53,712 nucleotides of DNA, taken from positions 1-53,712 of the forward strand of contig JAUXGL010000005.1 of the NCBI GenBank assembly GCA_030622135.1, in the 5' to 3' direction. Made by a program: the position numbers and the translations under genes. Source of the DNA: Deltaproteobacteria bacterium (GTDB taxonomy: Bacteria; Myxococcota; B64-G9). The notes beneath the pieces are model-generated. The model saw nothing but the letters and a program-made list of their open reading frames with translations, was not told where the DNA came from and did not search any database. Positions 28,243 through 36,712 of this stretch are shown here, piece by piece (position 1 is the first letter of the stretch; each line of letters opens with the position of its first letter).

Positions 28243-29016
28243 ATGGGCTCTTCCTCCGAACGCAAGAAGGTGGCCGTCTTCGATCCCGAAGAACGCTCCC
28301 GCATCCTGTTGGGGAAATTGCTCGAGCGCCTGGGTTACGCAATCGAGGTGCACCGGACATCCCAGAAGATCTCCCGTCGATCGCGCGGCAAAAAGGTCTT
28401 AGACCTGCTAATCGTCAACCTCTCCGTTTTCGGCGACACCTACCGGCAGGTGACCGAGCAGATGAGTAAATTGAAACTCGCCGGCGAGGATGCCCCGCCC
28501 CTGATCGCCGTGACCACCCTGCGTATTTCCCAGGACGCCCGGGAGCGCCTGGAGCAGCTGGGCGCCCGGGCGGTGCTGTCCCACGACGCCCAGTTGATGG
28601 ATCTGCTGTTCACGGTCAACCGGTTTCTGTTTCCCAAAATCCGTGAGCTGCGCCGCTACACGCGTGTGTTCGGCGGGTTCCCGATCCGGTTCCTCCACCA
28701 GGAGCAGTGGCTGGCCGGCGCGGTATACAACATCAGCCAGGAAGGCGCCTTCATCCAGTGTGAAAACCCGCTGGAGGAAAACTCCACGCTTCAGGTCCGG
28801 TTCGTGCTCCCCGGTCTGGATGCCCCCATCCAGGTGCAGGCCCACGTAAACTGGGTGCATAAACCCACCGGAAAGCCGGATCTGCTCTCCCCGGAGGGCA
28901 TGGGCATAAACTTCCTCACGCTAAACCAGGAAGCCGGTACTTCTTTGATCAAGTTCATCGCCAGGCGAGTCAACGGAAGCGATCTGCCTCCCGGATCTCC
29001 TTCATCTTCTCCTTGA
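28243..29016 (+). CDS. Pseudo-receiver and PilZ-domain protein
   Basis: About 257 residues from the ATG at 28243, which has GGAG 8 bases before it; a GTG at 28234 is possible but too close. Seen: an N-terminal receiver-like fold (about 5-125: KKVAVFDPEERSRILLGKLL), then a PilZ-like domain (about 140-240: GAVYNISQEGAFIQCENPL, GMGINFL). The residue expected to be the phospho-acceptor Asp in the third strand is Asn (LLIVNLSVFG), so it is probably not phosphorylated. The PilZ part begins with RRYTRVFGGFPIRF, and its RxxxR-like motif could bind c-di-GMP. Its 3' end overlaps the opposing PilZ gene by 47 bases. Confidence 0.75.
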   Translation: MGSSSERKKVAVFDPEERSRILLGKLLERLGYAIEVHRTSQKISRRSRGKKVLDLLIVNLSVFGDTYRQVTEQMSKLKLAGEDAPPLIAVTTLRISQDARERLEQLGARAVLSHDAQLMDLLFTVNRFLFPKIRELRRYTRVFGGFPIRFLHQEQWLAGAVYNISQEGAFIQCENPLEENSTLQVRFVLPGLDAPIQVQAHVNWVHKPTGKPDLLSPEGMGINFLTLNQEAGTSLIKFIARRVNGSDLPPGSPSSSP

Positions 29017-29656
29017 CCTGGCGGGTCTGTTCGCTGACCAGTTTTTCCACCACCTCGCGCACCTTCTTGCGCTGGCGCCCGCTCTGGAAGATGAATTCCA
29101 CCCCCATCCCCTTGGGCCGGCCGGTTTTCTTCACCCAGGCCACCCGCCCCTTCAGCTTGAGACCCATGAGATACCCCGGCGGCTTCAGCCGACATTCCAC
29201 CTCGGTGCCCACCGCGAAGATATTTTCCGTCCGGATGAAGGTGCCGCCTTCCCCGATGTCCTCGGCGAACTCGCGAACGAAGTCTTCGTCGCTGCGATAG
29301 GAAACCACGAACGAGCATGACATCCGCTTGCCCCGGCGATCGATAAAGTCGATCTCCTTGCCCTCGACACAGTCGAGCACCAGCTGCAGGGTGTGGTTCT
29401 CGTCAGCGGGAAACTCCACATGCGTCCCGGGCGGCAGCGACTCCCGCGAGGAGCGCCGGCGCGCAATCACCTTGCCGTGAAGCCGGAAGGAGCGCTTGTC
29501 GGCCGGAAACTCGATCACCACCAAGACCTGCTCGGCCAGCTCCAGCCGGCGGCCGGTTTCGATAAAAAGCACACCCCGGGGACCGTTGCGGGTGAAATCG
29601 GCCAGCAGGTTCTCCTTCCGGCCGTAGCGGGCATTAATGGTTTTCTTCCCAGTCAT
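28970..29656 (-). CDS. Double PilZ-like domain protein
   Basis: 228 residues. Seen: two PilZ-like modules, at about 10-75 (ADFTRNGPRGVLFIETG) and 100-190 (RRGKRMSCSFVVSYRS, DIGEGGTFIRTENI, GMGVEFIF), and a charged helical C-terminus at about 195-228 (KVREVVEKLVSEQTRQVKEK). The second module keeps the D-x-GxGG-x-F motif of c-di-GMP-binding PilZ domains. It is probably a cytosolic c-di-GMP effector. It converges on and overlaps the pseudo-receiver PilZ gene. The promoter-like boxes at 29665-29694 would start the message at the ATG. Confidence 0.75.
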   Translation of the reverse strand: MTGKKTINARYGRKENLLADFTRNGPRGVLFIETGRRLELAEQVLVVIEFPADKRSFRLHGKVIARRRSSRESLPPGTHVEFPADENHTLQLVLDCVEGKEIDFIDRRGKRMSCSFVVSYRSDEDFVREFAEDIGEGGTFIRTENIFAVGTEVECRLKPPGYLMGLKLKGRVAWVKKTGRPKGMGVEFIFQSGRQRKKVREVVEKLVSEQTRQVKEKMKEIREADRFR

Positions 29657-29664
29657 GGTGCTTT

Positions 29665-29694
29665 ATATTACCCAGGCACCACTAAATAGTGCAA
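29665..29694 (-). promoter_or_regulatory. Candidate promoter for the double PilZ gene
   Basis: On the minus strand TTGCAC (29694-29689), 18 bases, TAATAT (29670-29665), then the ATG at 29656. The predicted start lies within 2-3 bases of the ATG. A small palindrome CACTAAATAGTG lies in the spacer. Confidence 0.45.
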
Positions 29695-29704
29695 GATTTG
29701 GGAC

Positions 29705-31228
29705 ATGCTCCGGCAAATCACCCTCCTGCTCTTATCCTGTTCATGCTGGCTGGCTCCCTGCGCCTGCTCCAATAAAACCGAGCCACCGGCCGGCCATCGG
29801 GCCATCCTATCCTCCTTCGAACCCTTTCCCGAGGACTATGGAAAGGCGGAAATGGACCGCTGGCTCGTCATCGAGCTGCAGGGAAACCCGGCCGGCTGGG
29901 CCCACTCCCGAGTTTCCAGGCACGAGACGAAAAGAGGGCCCCGCTGGGTCACGACCTCGGAGAAGCTCATCGCGGTGCGCCGGGGAAAGGAAAAGATGGA
30001 GGCCCGCACCAAAGAGAGGTACCTGGAGAATGCCCGCGGCCAGCTCCTGCGCTTCTGGCAATCGGAGCAGGAGCACGGCGACGAAAAGGTGGTAACCCAG
30101 GCCGGCAAGAGCCGCTCCGACATGGTTACCGTCCGGGGACCGGAGATCCGCCGGGTGCCCTTCGAGCCTCAGGCTTATGGCTCTCAGCGCAGCTTCCAGA
30201 TCCTGCTGGCCGGAAAGACGCCCGAAGTCGGGGAGATCCTAAAGCTCCGTTCGTACGACCCCATGCGGGCCGGATACGTCGATAACCGGATTACGGTGAA
30301 GGCAACCGGCCCGAAGCTCACCGAGTTGGAAACTACCACTACGGCTCTGCCCGGCGTTGTCACCCAGGTCAAGCTGGATACGACCTTTTCGATCGCCCAT
30401 ATGGAAACCCAAATCGGGGCCCTGCATCTCGTCCACCGGCAAGTGGACCGGAAACCCGATCTGGACAAAGCCGGCGCCACGCCGGACATCGCTCCACTCA
30501 TGGTCATTCCATCCAACATCCAGATTAAAAACCCCCGGGCTGTCGACCGGGCGTGGTACCGCATCGAGGGCCTGCCGGAGTATGTGGACTCGAGCTGGCT
30601 CGGCGCTCCGGGTCAGTGGGTGCTGGAAAAACCCGCGCCCGGCGTGTTCCTCGTCAAGGTGGAGAAAATGGACGAACCTCCACCCGCTCCTTTCCCGCTG
30701 GACATCCAAAAGCCGGAGTTGCATAAATACCTGGCCTCGACCTCGCTGACCAGGCTGGAAGATCCCGAGATTGAAAAGACCGCGAAGACAATAACCGCCA
30801 AGGCCCCGGATGCCTGGACCGCGGCAAGAAGGTTGCGCCGGTGGGTAAGCGAAGAGATCGAAGGCAGCCTGGGCATGGGCTTTGCCTCGGCCTCACAAGT
30901 CCTGCAAAAGCGGGAGGGGGATTGCTCGGAACAGTCCGTCCTGCTTGCCGCCCTGGCCAAATCGGCGGGCATTCCGGCCCGCTGCGTAATGGGGCTGGTC
31001 TACCAGGACGGGGCTTTTTTCCGTCACATGTGGACGGAGGTATGGGTGGGCCGCTGGCAACCCCTGGATCCCGCCCAGGGCACCGACTTCATCAGCGCGG
31101 CCTGGATTCGGCTGGCGGTCCACTCCCTGCGGTTGACCGACGACGACAAAACCGGCGCGGGCGGACTGTTGCTGTTCGGTGCCAAATTGAAAGTAACCGT
31201 AGAAAAGGTCGAAAAGACTAAACGCTGA
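29705..31228 (+). CDS. Transglutaminase-like lipoprotein
   Basis: 507 residues. Seen: a lipoprotein-type signal (LLLLSCSCWLAPCAC) with Cys near residue 19-21; a long beta-rich N-terminal region without a recognised name; and a transglutaminase/papain-like core near the C-terminus with the catalytic Cys in GDCSEQSVLLAALAK, His in FFRHMWTEVWVG and Asp in LDPAQG. The triad is intact. In bacteria such cores act as peptidases or cross-linkers; the substrate here is unknown. It is anchored in the envelope. A second transglutaminase gene, fused to a propeller, lies at 48658-50286. Confidence 0.78.
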   Translation: MLRQITLLLLSCSCWLAPCACSNKTEPPAGHRAILSSFEPFPEDYGKAEMDRWLVIELQGNPAGWAHSRVSRHETKRGPRWVTTSEKLIAVRRGKEKMEARTKERYLENARGQLLRFWQSEQEHGDEKVVTQAGKSRSDMVTVRGPEIRRVPFEPQAYGSQRSFQILLAGKTPEVGEILKLRSYDPMRAGYVDNRITVKATGPKLTELETTTTALPGVVTQVKLDTTFSIAHMETQIGALHLVHRQVDRKPDLDKAGATPDIAPLMVIPSNIQIKNPRAVDRAWYRIEGLPEYVDSSWLGAPGQWVLEKPAPGVFLVKVEKMDEPPPAPFPLDIQKPELHKYLASTSLTRLEDPEIEKTAKTITAKAPDAWTAARRLRRWVSEEIEGSLGMGFASASQVLQKREGDCSEQSVLLAALAKSAGIPARCVMGLVYQDGAFFRHMWTEVWVGRWQPLDPAQGTDFISAAWIRLAVHSLRLTDDDKTGAGGLLLFGAKLKVTVEKVEKTKR

Positions 31229-31232
31229 ACTC

Positions 31233-33023
31233 TTAGATCTCTGCCAGCGTCTGTTTCATGGAAGCAAAGGCCTGTTTGTATGGCGTGGCCGTCCGCATGT
31301 CCACTCCGGCCGCTTTTAGAAGCTGCACCGGGTACCTGGACCCGCCGGCCTGGAGCAGCTTCAGGTAGCAAGCTCGAGCCCGGGTGTCGCCGGCGTGGAT
31401 CCTCGCGGCAATGGCGGTGGCGGCGATGAAGCTGGTGGTGTACTGGAACATATAGAAATTGTAGTAGAAATGCGGGATGAAGGTCCATTCGACCGCGTAC
31501 AGCGGATCGATTTGGACCGTCCCCCGAGCCTCGCCGTAGTACTCGCGCAGCAACTTCAGATACAACTCGCTCAGGGAGTCGGCGGTCAGGGGCTCACCGC
31601 TCTGGGCCAATTCGTGAATCTTCAGCTCGAACTCGGCAAACATGCACTGCCTAAAGACGGTGGTGCGGAAATTTTCCAGGTGTTGACTGAGAAGAAATGT
31701 TTTCCTCCCACGGTCCGACTCTCTTTCGACCAGGTGAAGCCTCAGCAGGTTTTCGTTCACGGTGGAAGCCACCTCGGCCACAAAGATTGGATAGTCGGCC
31801 AGGTGGAACGGCTGGCTGCGGTTGCTAAAATAGCTATGCAACGCGTGGCCGTACTCGTGGGTCATGGTGCTCATGCTCTCGTAGTCGTCGTTGTAGTTGA
31901 GCAACACGTAGGGATGAACGTCGTAGGCGTCCCCGGAGCTATAGGCGCCGCTGCGCTTTCCTGGGGTGGGATAAACATCGGTCCAGCGCTGGTCGTAGGC
32001 CCGCACCAACGCGTCGGTGTACTCCGTGCCCAGCGGCATGAGGGACTGCAGAACGGTCTCCTGGGCCTCCGCGTAGGAAATTTCCATTTTAACCGCCGGC
32101 ACCATGGACGCGTACAAGTCGTGGTAGCCGAGATCGGCGATGCCCAGGGCATCCTTGCGCAACTCCAGATACCGCCGCAGCAGGGGCAGGCCGGCCCGGA
32201 CCTGCTTGATCATGTTGGTGTAGATGGAAACCGGCACGTGACTGTTATCCAGAGAGGCCTGTAGGTCGCCGGGGTACCCGCGCGCATCGGCATGGTAGCG
32301 GTCCCGGCTCACCACTCCGGAAAGCAAGGCGGCGAAGACTTCCTTGAACCGATCGTGCAGGCCCCAAAAGGCTTGAAACACCCGGAGGCGGTCCCCGCGA
32401 TCCTCAAGTGTGCGGTAGCGGTTGTACATGGGCGGCGTCAGGGTCACCCGGCCGACGTTCCGGAGCTTTACCTCCGGGTAGGGCAGGTTAACCGCGGACA
32501 GCGTCTGGTAAACGTCAGAGGGCACCGCAGCCAGGTTGCCCACCCGAGCGATCAACTCCTCCTGCTTTGAATCGAGGATGTGGGCCCGGCGACGGGTGAC
32601 GTTGTAAATGTTGTGGCGGTACGTCTTCAGACGCTTCGACTTCAACCAGGTCGACAGTTTCTTCGGCGAAATACTCAGGATCTCCGGCTCCACGAAGGAC
32701 AACGCAGAACTCACCTCCGTCGCTACCTTCTGGATGCGGTCCTTGAGGGCCTGCCCCTCGGTGACGCGGGCATCCTGGTCATGGAAGCGCATGGCATACA
32801 CATGCAGGCGGTAGAGACGCCGGGTGAGCGCGTACAGCCGCTCCAGACCTTCGGCCAGTTGCTTGGCGCTCTGGCCCATTTTACCCCGGCGCCGGACGAA
32901 CGCCCGCGTCTCGGTTCGCAGCATCTTCAGGTCCCGGGCCCATGCGGCTTGAGAAGGATACAGATCCCCGAGGTTCCATTTGTATTTATCGGGGCCCACG
33001 CCCCGCTTGCGAGCCTGTGTCAT
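31233..33023 (-). CDS. pepF: Oligoendopeptidase F (M3 family zinc metallopeptidase)
   Basis: 596 residues, the normal length of PepF. Seen: a helical N-terminal half and the catalytic region MTHEYGHALHSYFSN with HEYGH and the third zinc ligand Glu in VAEVASTVNE about 28 residues further. No signal peptide: a cytosolic peptidase that degrades 7-17-residue peptides. The C-terminal part (FYMFQYTTSFIAATAIA) is typical. Its stop lies 5 bases from that of the convergent lipoprotein gene. Confidence 0.93.
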   Translation of the reverse strand: MTQARKRGVGPDKYKWNLGDLYPSQAAWARDLKMLRTETRAFVRRRGKMGQSAKQLAEGLERLYALTRRLYRLHVYAMRFHDQDARVTEGQALKDRIQKVATEVSSALSFVEPEILSISPKKLSTWLKSKRLKTYRHNIYNVTRRRAHILDSKQEELIARVGNLAAVPSDVYQTLSAVNLPYPEVKLRNVGRVTLTPPMYNRYRTLEDRGDRLRVFQAFWGLHDRFKEVFAALLSGVVSRDRYHADARGYPGDLQASLDNSHVPVSIYTNMIKQVRAGLPLLRRYLELRKDALGIADLGYHDLYASMVPAVKMEISYAEAQETVLQSLMPLGTEYTDALVRAYDQRWTDVYPTPGKRSGAYSSGDAYDVHPYVLLNYNDDYESMSTMTHEYGHALHSYFSNRSQPFHLADYPIFVAEVASTVNENLLRLHLVERESDRGRKTFLLSQHLENFRTTVFRQCMFAEFELKIHELAQSGEPLTADSLSELYLKLLREYYGEARGTVQIDPLYAVEWTFIPHFYYNFYMFQYTTSFIAATAIAARIHAGDTRARACYLKLLQAGGSRYPVQLLKAAGVDMRTATPYKQAFASMKQTLAEI

Positions 33024-33078
33024 GAATCTCCTCCACCCCCTCTTGGTTACATCAAGAACGCACCGGTTTCAACTTCTC

Positions 33079-33105
33079 TTGACTTCGGCATATAAAATGT
33101 AAGAT
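33079..33105 (+). promoter_or_regulatory. Candidate promoter of the small conserved gene
   Basis: TTGACT (33079-33084), 15 bases, TAAGAT (33100-33105); an alternative -10, GATATC, follows at 18 bases. The leader is about 25 bases and contains GGAGG before the ATG at 33137. Confidence 0.4.
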
Positions 33106-33136
33106 ATCTCCTTTCTGGAAACGGAGGAACAATTTC

Positions 33137-33328
33137 ATGAAAAACGTCGATCTAAAACTGGATGGAAACAAGCTGGTTATCACCATCGACCTCGAGAAGG
33201 ACTTCGGCCCGTCGGCCTCGGGAAAGAACATTATCATCGCCTCTACCGAAGGCAACCAGAGCATTCCGGGGAAGGAAGAAGAGGGAGTCAAGATCGGGCT
33301 GAACATTTACAAGCGAACGAATAATTAG
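33137..33328 (+). CDS. Small conserved protein of unknown function
   Basis: 63 residues with a clear CGGAGGAAC ribosome binding site. The sequence MKNVDLKLDGNKLVITIDL, then FGPSASGKNIIIASTEGN and KIGLNIYK, matches a small uncharacterised family seen in many proteobacteria. It looks like a compact beta-protein without cysteines, a signal peptide or membrane segment. It is monocistronic, with its own promoter. Confidence 0.7.
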   Translation: MKNVDLKLDGNKLVITIDLEKDFGPSASGKNIIIASTEGNQSIPGKEEEGVKIGLNIYKRTNN

Positions 33329-33470
33329 GTGCTTGTCGGGTAATTCCAGGAGAGTATCCCCTCGTTGCTTTGCGGCGGCTGCTCCGAATCACAGGGCTTG
33401 AAAAAGTCACTTGTGGCCGCCTACACGTGGTGTTACGTTTTTCTCCGCGGGGGATGCAAGGAGACCAGAC

Positions 33471-34649
33471 ATGCGAGAGGTCGTGATCGTCGGCGCCTGC
33501 CGGACACCCATCGGGGATTTTAACGGCGCCCTGAAAACCACCCCGGCGCCCAAGCTGGGGGCCGTGGTGATCCGCGAGGCGTTGAGGCGCGCGAAGGTGG
33601 AGCCGGAGCAAGTAAACGAACTGATCCTGGGATGCGTATTGCCCCACAACCTGGGGCAGAACCCCGCCCGGCAGGCCGGCTTCACCGCCGAGCTTCCCTT
33701 CGAGGTGGAATGCCTGACCATCAACAAGGTCTGCGGCTCGGGGCTCAAGGCGGTCATGCTGGCGGCGCACGCCGTCGCCTGCGGCGATGCGGAGATCGTG
33801 GTGGCCGGCGGAATGGAAAACATGAACCTGTGCCCCTACATGCTGGCCAGAGCACGGACCGGCTACCGGATGGGCACCAACGAGATCGTCGACGGGATGG
33901 TCCACGACGGGCTGTGGGACGTGTTCAACGACTTCCACATGGGCTACACCGCCGAGCTCATCGCCGACAAGTACAACGTATCGAGAGAGGACATGGACCG
34001 CTTCGCCCTTTCCTCCTACCAGAAGGCGCTCAAGGCACAGGCGGAGGGCAAGTTCAAGGAAGAGATCGTCGCGGTGGAAGTCCCCCAGCGAAAGGGACCG
34101 CCAAAAATCTTCGACGTCGACGAAGCTCCGCGGGAGACTTCTCTGGAAGCACTTTCCGGGCTCCGGGCGGCATTCAAGCAGGACGGCACGGTGACGGCGG
34201 GAAACAGCTCCAAGATCTCCGACGGGGCCAGCGCCCTGGTAGTGACCACACCCGAAAAGGCCAAGGAGCTGGGGGCGGAGATCATCGCGCGCGTGGGCGC
34301 CCAGGGGGCCGCCGCCCAGGATCCCAAGGACGTGCTGGTCACGCCGAACCTGTCGATCCCCAAGGTGCTGAAGAAGGCCGGTCTGGGCATCGGCGACATC
34401 GACCTGCACGAGGTGAACGAGGCCTTCTCGGTTTCCACCGTGGCGGTGATGCGCACGCTTGAAATTCCCGAGGAGAAGCTCAACGTACACGGGGGGGCGG
34501 TGGCCCTCGGGCACCCCATCGGCGCCTCCGGCGCCCGGGTACTGACCACGCTGCTGTATGCTCTCAAGGACCGGGGGCTGAAGCGGGGAATGGCGTCGCT
34601 CTGCCTGGGAGGCGGAGAGGCGGTCAGTCTGATCGTAGAAAGAGTATAA
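33471..34649 (+). CDS. Acetyl-CoA acetyltransferase (thiolase) 1
   Basis: 392 residues from the ATG at 33471, which has GGAGA upstream. Seen: [13 protein letters not shown] with the nucleophile Cys88, GGMENMN, the thiolase loop [20 protein letters not shown] with the catalytic His, and LCLGGGE with the second Cys. It is a soluble tetrameric biosynthetic/degradative thiolase that condenses or cleaves acetyl-CoA units. A second, closely similar thiolase gene follows after 12 bases. No hydroxyacyl-CoA dehydrogenase or CoA-transferase is next to them. Confidence 0.93.
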   Translation: MREVVIVGACRTPIGDFNGALKTTPAPKLGAVVIREALRRAKVEPEQVNELILGCVLPHNLGQNPARQAGFTAELPFEVECLTINKVCGSGLKAVMLAAHAVACGDAEIVVAGGMENMNLCPYMLARARTGYRMGTNEIVDGMVHDGLWDVFNDFHMGYTAELIADKYNVSREDMDRFALSSYQKALKAQAEGKFKEEIVAVEVPQRKGPPKIFDVDEAPRETSLEALSGLRAAFKQDGTVTAGNSSKISDGASALVVTTPEKAKELGAEIIARVGAQGAAAQDPKDVLVTPNLSIPKVLKKAGLGIGDIDLHEVNEAFSVSTVAVMRTLEIPEEKLNVHGGAVALGHPIGASGARVLTTLLYALKDRGLKRGMASLCLGGGEAVSLIVERV

Positions 34650-34661
34650 GGAGAACCAGGC

Positions 34662-35843
34662 ATGGCAAACGACGCAGTGATCCTTTCCGGGGTGAGAACG
34701 GCGGTGGGAACCTTCGGCGGAACGCTCAAGACCGTACCCCCGGTCAAGCTGGGGGAAATCGTGGTGCGGGAGGCGCTGGCTCGAGCCAAGCTACAGCCCG
34801 GCCAGGTGGACGAGGTCATCCTGGGCTGCGTGCTTCAGGCGGGCCTGGGACAGAACGTGGCCCGGCAGGTATTGGTCAACTCGGGCATCCCGGTGGAGGT
34901 CCCCGCCATGACGATCAACAAGGTGTGCGGCTCGGGGCTGAAATCGGTCATGCTCGCGGCCCAGGCGGTTTTGAGCGGCGACGCGGAGATCGTCGTAGCC
35001 GGAGGCATGGAAAACATGAGCGCGGCCCCCTACGCCATTCCCAAGGCCCGCTGGGGCGTGCGGATGGGCAAGACTGATTTCATCGACCTGATGATACACG
35101 ACGGCTTGTTCGAGATCTTCAATGACTACCATATGGGCATCACCGCCGAGAACGTCGCCGAGCAGTATGGCATCACCCGCGAAGAACAAGACCGGTTCGG
35201 GCTCCAAAGCCAGGAGCGCGCCAAGCAGGCCATCGCCTCCGGCAGGTTCAAGGACGAAATCGTCGCGGTGCCCGTGCCCCAGCGAAAAGGGGATCCCAAG
35301 CCGTTCGACACCGACGAGCATCCCCGGGAGGCCAGCCTGGAGAAGATGGCCGCGCTCCGGCCCGCCTTTAGAAAAGACGGCACGGTCACCGCCGGAAACG
35401 CCTCGGGGATCAACGACGGGGCCGCGGCGGTGGTGGTCACCACCGCCGGTAAAGCCAAGGAGTTGGACCTGGAGCCGCTGGCCCGCATCCGATCGCATGC
35501 GGCGGCGGGCGTGGATCCCAAGGTCATGGGCCTGGGCCCCATCCCCGCGTCACAAAAGGCACTTAAAAAGGCCGATCTGACAATCGCCGACATGGAGTTG
35601 ATCGAGCTCAACGAAGCCTTTGCCGCACAGAGCCTGGCGGTGATCAAGGACCTTCAAATCGACACAACCAAGACCAACGTCAACGGCGGGGCCATCGCCC
35701 TGGGACACCCCATTGGCGCCTCGGGAACCCGCATCCTGGTGACACTGCTCTACGAAATGAAGAAGCGAGACGCGAAGAAGGGCCTGGCCACTCTGTGCGT
35801 CGGCGGGGGAATGGGCTGCGCCATGGTCGTGGAACGCGATTGA
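34662..35843 (+). CDS. Acetyl-CoA acetyltransferase (thiolase) 2
   Basis: 393 residues. Seen: [46 protein letters not shown] and LCVGGGMG, so all catalytic residues are present. It resembles thiolase 1 throughout, pointing to an old tandem duplication. It starts 12 bases after thiolase 1 with AAGGAGAACC as ribosome binding site and is followed after 10 bases by a small gene. Confidence 0.93.
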   Translation: MANDAVILSGVRTAVGTFGGTLKTVPPVKLGEIVVREALARAKLQPGQVDEVILGCVLQAGLGQNVARQVLVNSGIPVEVPAMTINKVCGSGLKSVMLAAQAVLSGDAEIVVAGGMENMSAAPYAIPKARWGVRMGKTDFIDLMIHDGLFEIFNDYHMGITAENVAEQYGITREEQDRFGLQSQERAKQAIASGRFKDEIVAVPVPQRKGDPKPFDTDEHPREASLEKMAALRPAFRKDGTVTAGNASGINDGAAAVVVTTAGKAKELDLEPLARIRSHAAAGVDPKVMGLGPIPASQKALKKADLTIADMELIELNEAFAAQSLAVIKDLQIDTTKTNVNGGAIALGHPIGASGTRILVTLLYEMKKRDAKKGLATLCVGGGMGCAMVVERD

Positions 35844-35853
35844 CAGGCCCCAC

Positions 35854-36207
35854 ATGGAACCCGAAAAGCTACTCAATAAAAGGATCGAAAACCTGCTGGA
35901 CCAGGGCCATCTGACCCGGCGGGAGGCCGATCGCTTTTTGGAGTTGGACGAGCAGATGCGCTCGACGGACCGCAAGGCCATGCGCGCCTTTCACCAGGGC
36001 CGCGAGTACCGGTTCATCCTGGAAAGGGTGCTGAACGGGCTGGTCGACATCGATGAGCCACACGCACAAGAAAAGCAGAACGAGTTTCTCGCCGAGATCG
36101 GAACCATGGGATCGGGGGTGTTTCTAACCCCCTGGGAAATGACCCTCCATTACCTGGACGAGCAGTTCGGGAACTTCGCGGACGTCTTGAAATTCTACGG
36201 CGCATAG
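35854..36207 (+). CDS. Hypothetical helical protein downstream of the thiolases
   Basis: 117 residues I do not recognise. Seen: charged, helical composition with RIENLLDQGHLTRREADRFL, and a conserved-looking end FLTPWEMTLHYLDEQFGN. There is no signal peptide or membrane segment. The gene starts 10 bases after the second thiolase and is probably cotranscribed with it. It is the last core gene before the integron region. Confidence 0.5.
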   Translation: MEPEKLLNKRIENLLDQGHLTRREADRFLELDEQMRSTDRKAMRAFHQGREYRFILERVLNGLVDIDEPHAQEKQNEFLAEIGTMGSGVFLTPWEMTLHYLDEQFGNFADVLKFYGA

Positions 36208-36275
36208 ACCGGAGCGCAGGTAGAAACGCCGGCGCCCACGCAGACGCGGTTAAGGTACACGTTTGTGAGCAAACG

Positions 36276-36597
36276 GTGCCGTTGGGTGCTTGGCAGATCA
36301 TGGCGGGCTGCTGCGATTTTGTAAGCCTCATGGCAGTTGAACGGAGGCGGGGAGCTTCCATGGACAGGGCATTTTCCATGCTGGCAGACAATGCAAGCCA
36401 AGTCCTGGCCCTGCAACCTGCATGGTCAATTCCCGGTCGTCATAATCCGCAAGGAGGTCAAGACCGTGCTGAGCCGGTTGTCCGGTGACATGTGGCTCGT
36501 GGTAAGTCTCATGTGCGGCGCGGGCCTGCGACTCATGAAATGCCTGCAGCTGCGCGTGCAAGGCATCGACTTCTCCGCCAATCAGGTCAAGGAGTGA
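36276..36597 (+). pseudogene. Integron integrase (IntI-like tyrosine recombinase) remnant
   Basis: Two frames hold pieces of one integrase. In the first frame (36306-36410) LMAVERRRGAS and MDRAFSML, then SQVLAL correspond to the N-terminal SAM-like domain (in intact relatives, AV-N...ASTQNQA-SALLFLY-QVL). In the next frame (36430-36597) come FPVVIIRKEVKTVLSRL, GDMWLVVSLMCGAGLRLM and CLQLRVQGIDFSANQV, the start of the catalytic domain up to the region of the first catalytic Arg. A frameshift lies near 36415, and everything after FSANQV (remaining catalytic residues, IntI patch, Tyr) is missing. It cannot be active. Confidence 0.7.
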
Positions 36598-36625
36598 TCA
36601 GTGGGACGTAGACTCAAGTTGCCCT

Positions 36626-36632
36626 GTTGGGT
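36626..36632 (+). other. Cassette entry core site (attI- or attC-type GTTRRRY)
   Basis: GTTGGGT fits the integron R box. It lies 28 bases after the integrase remnant ends and before cassette 1, where the recombination point attI x attC should be. No paired attC arms are visible to its left, so it may be an attI core. Confidence 0.4.
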
Positions 36633-36643
36633 TGATGGTGTAT

Positions 36644-36705
36644 TATACCGACAAACAGTGATAGTCGGGGTTTTATACGGATCGGTATACTCACTGTTAT
36701 ACCGG
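36644..36705 (+). promoter_or_regulatory. Operator-like palindromes before the Abi-type cassette gene
   Basis: CGGTATA (36683-36689) and TATACCG (36698-36704) form a perfect 7-base inverted repeat with an 8-base spacer. The same TATACCG occurs at 36644-36650. A GATC-centred palindrome ATACGGATCGGTAT lies at 36675-36688, and ACAGTGA (36655-36661) is mirrored by TCACTGT (36691-36697). The cluster ends just before the GGAG and ATG of the cassette gene, so the gene appears to have its own tight control. Confidence 0.5.
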
Positions 36706-36712
36706 AGAAACG

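Noticed and set aside
33353-35843. Long minus-strand frames across the thiolase genes
   Set aside because: They mirror GC-rich codon use of the plus-strand genes, which have complete catalytic motifs, good ribosome binding sites and tight spacing.
36195-36416. A minus-strand frame with several Cys (ACIVCQHGKCP, NCHEAYK) that looks vaguely like a cytochrome
   Set aside because: It has no CxxCH motif and lies antisense to the integrase remnant, whose codons explain the pattern.
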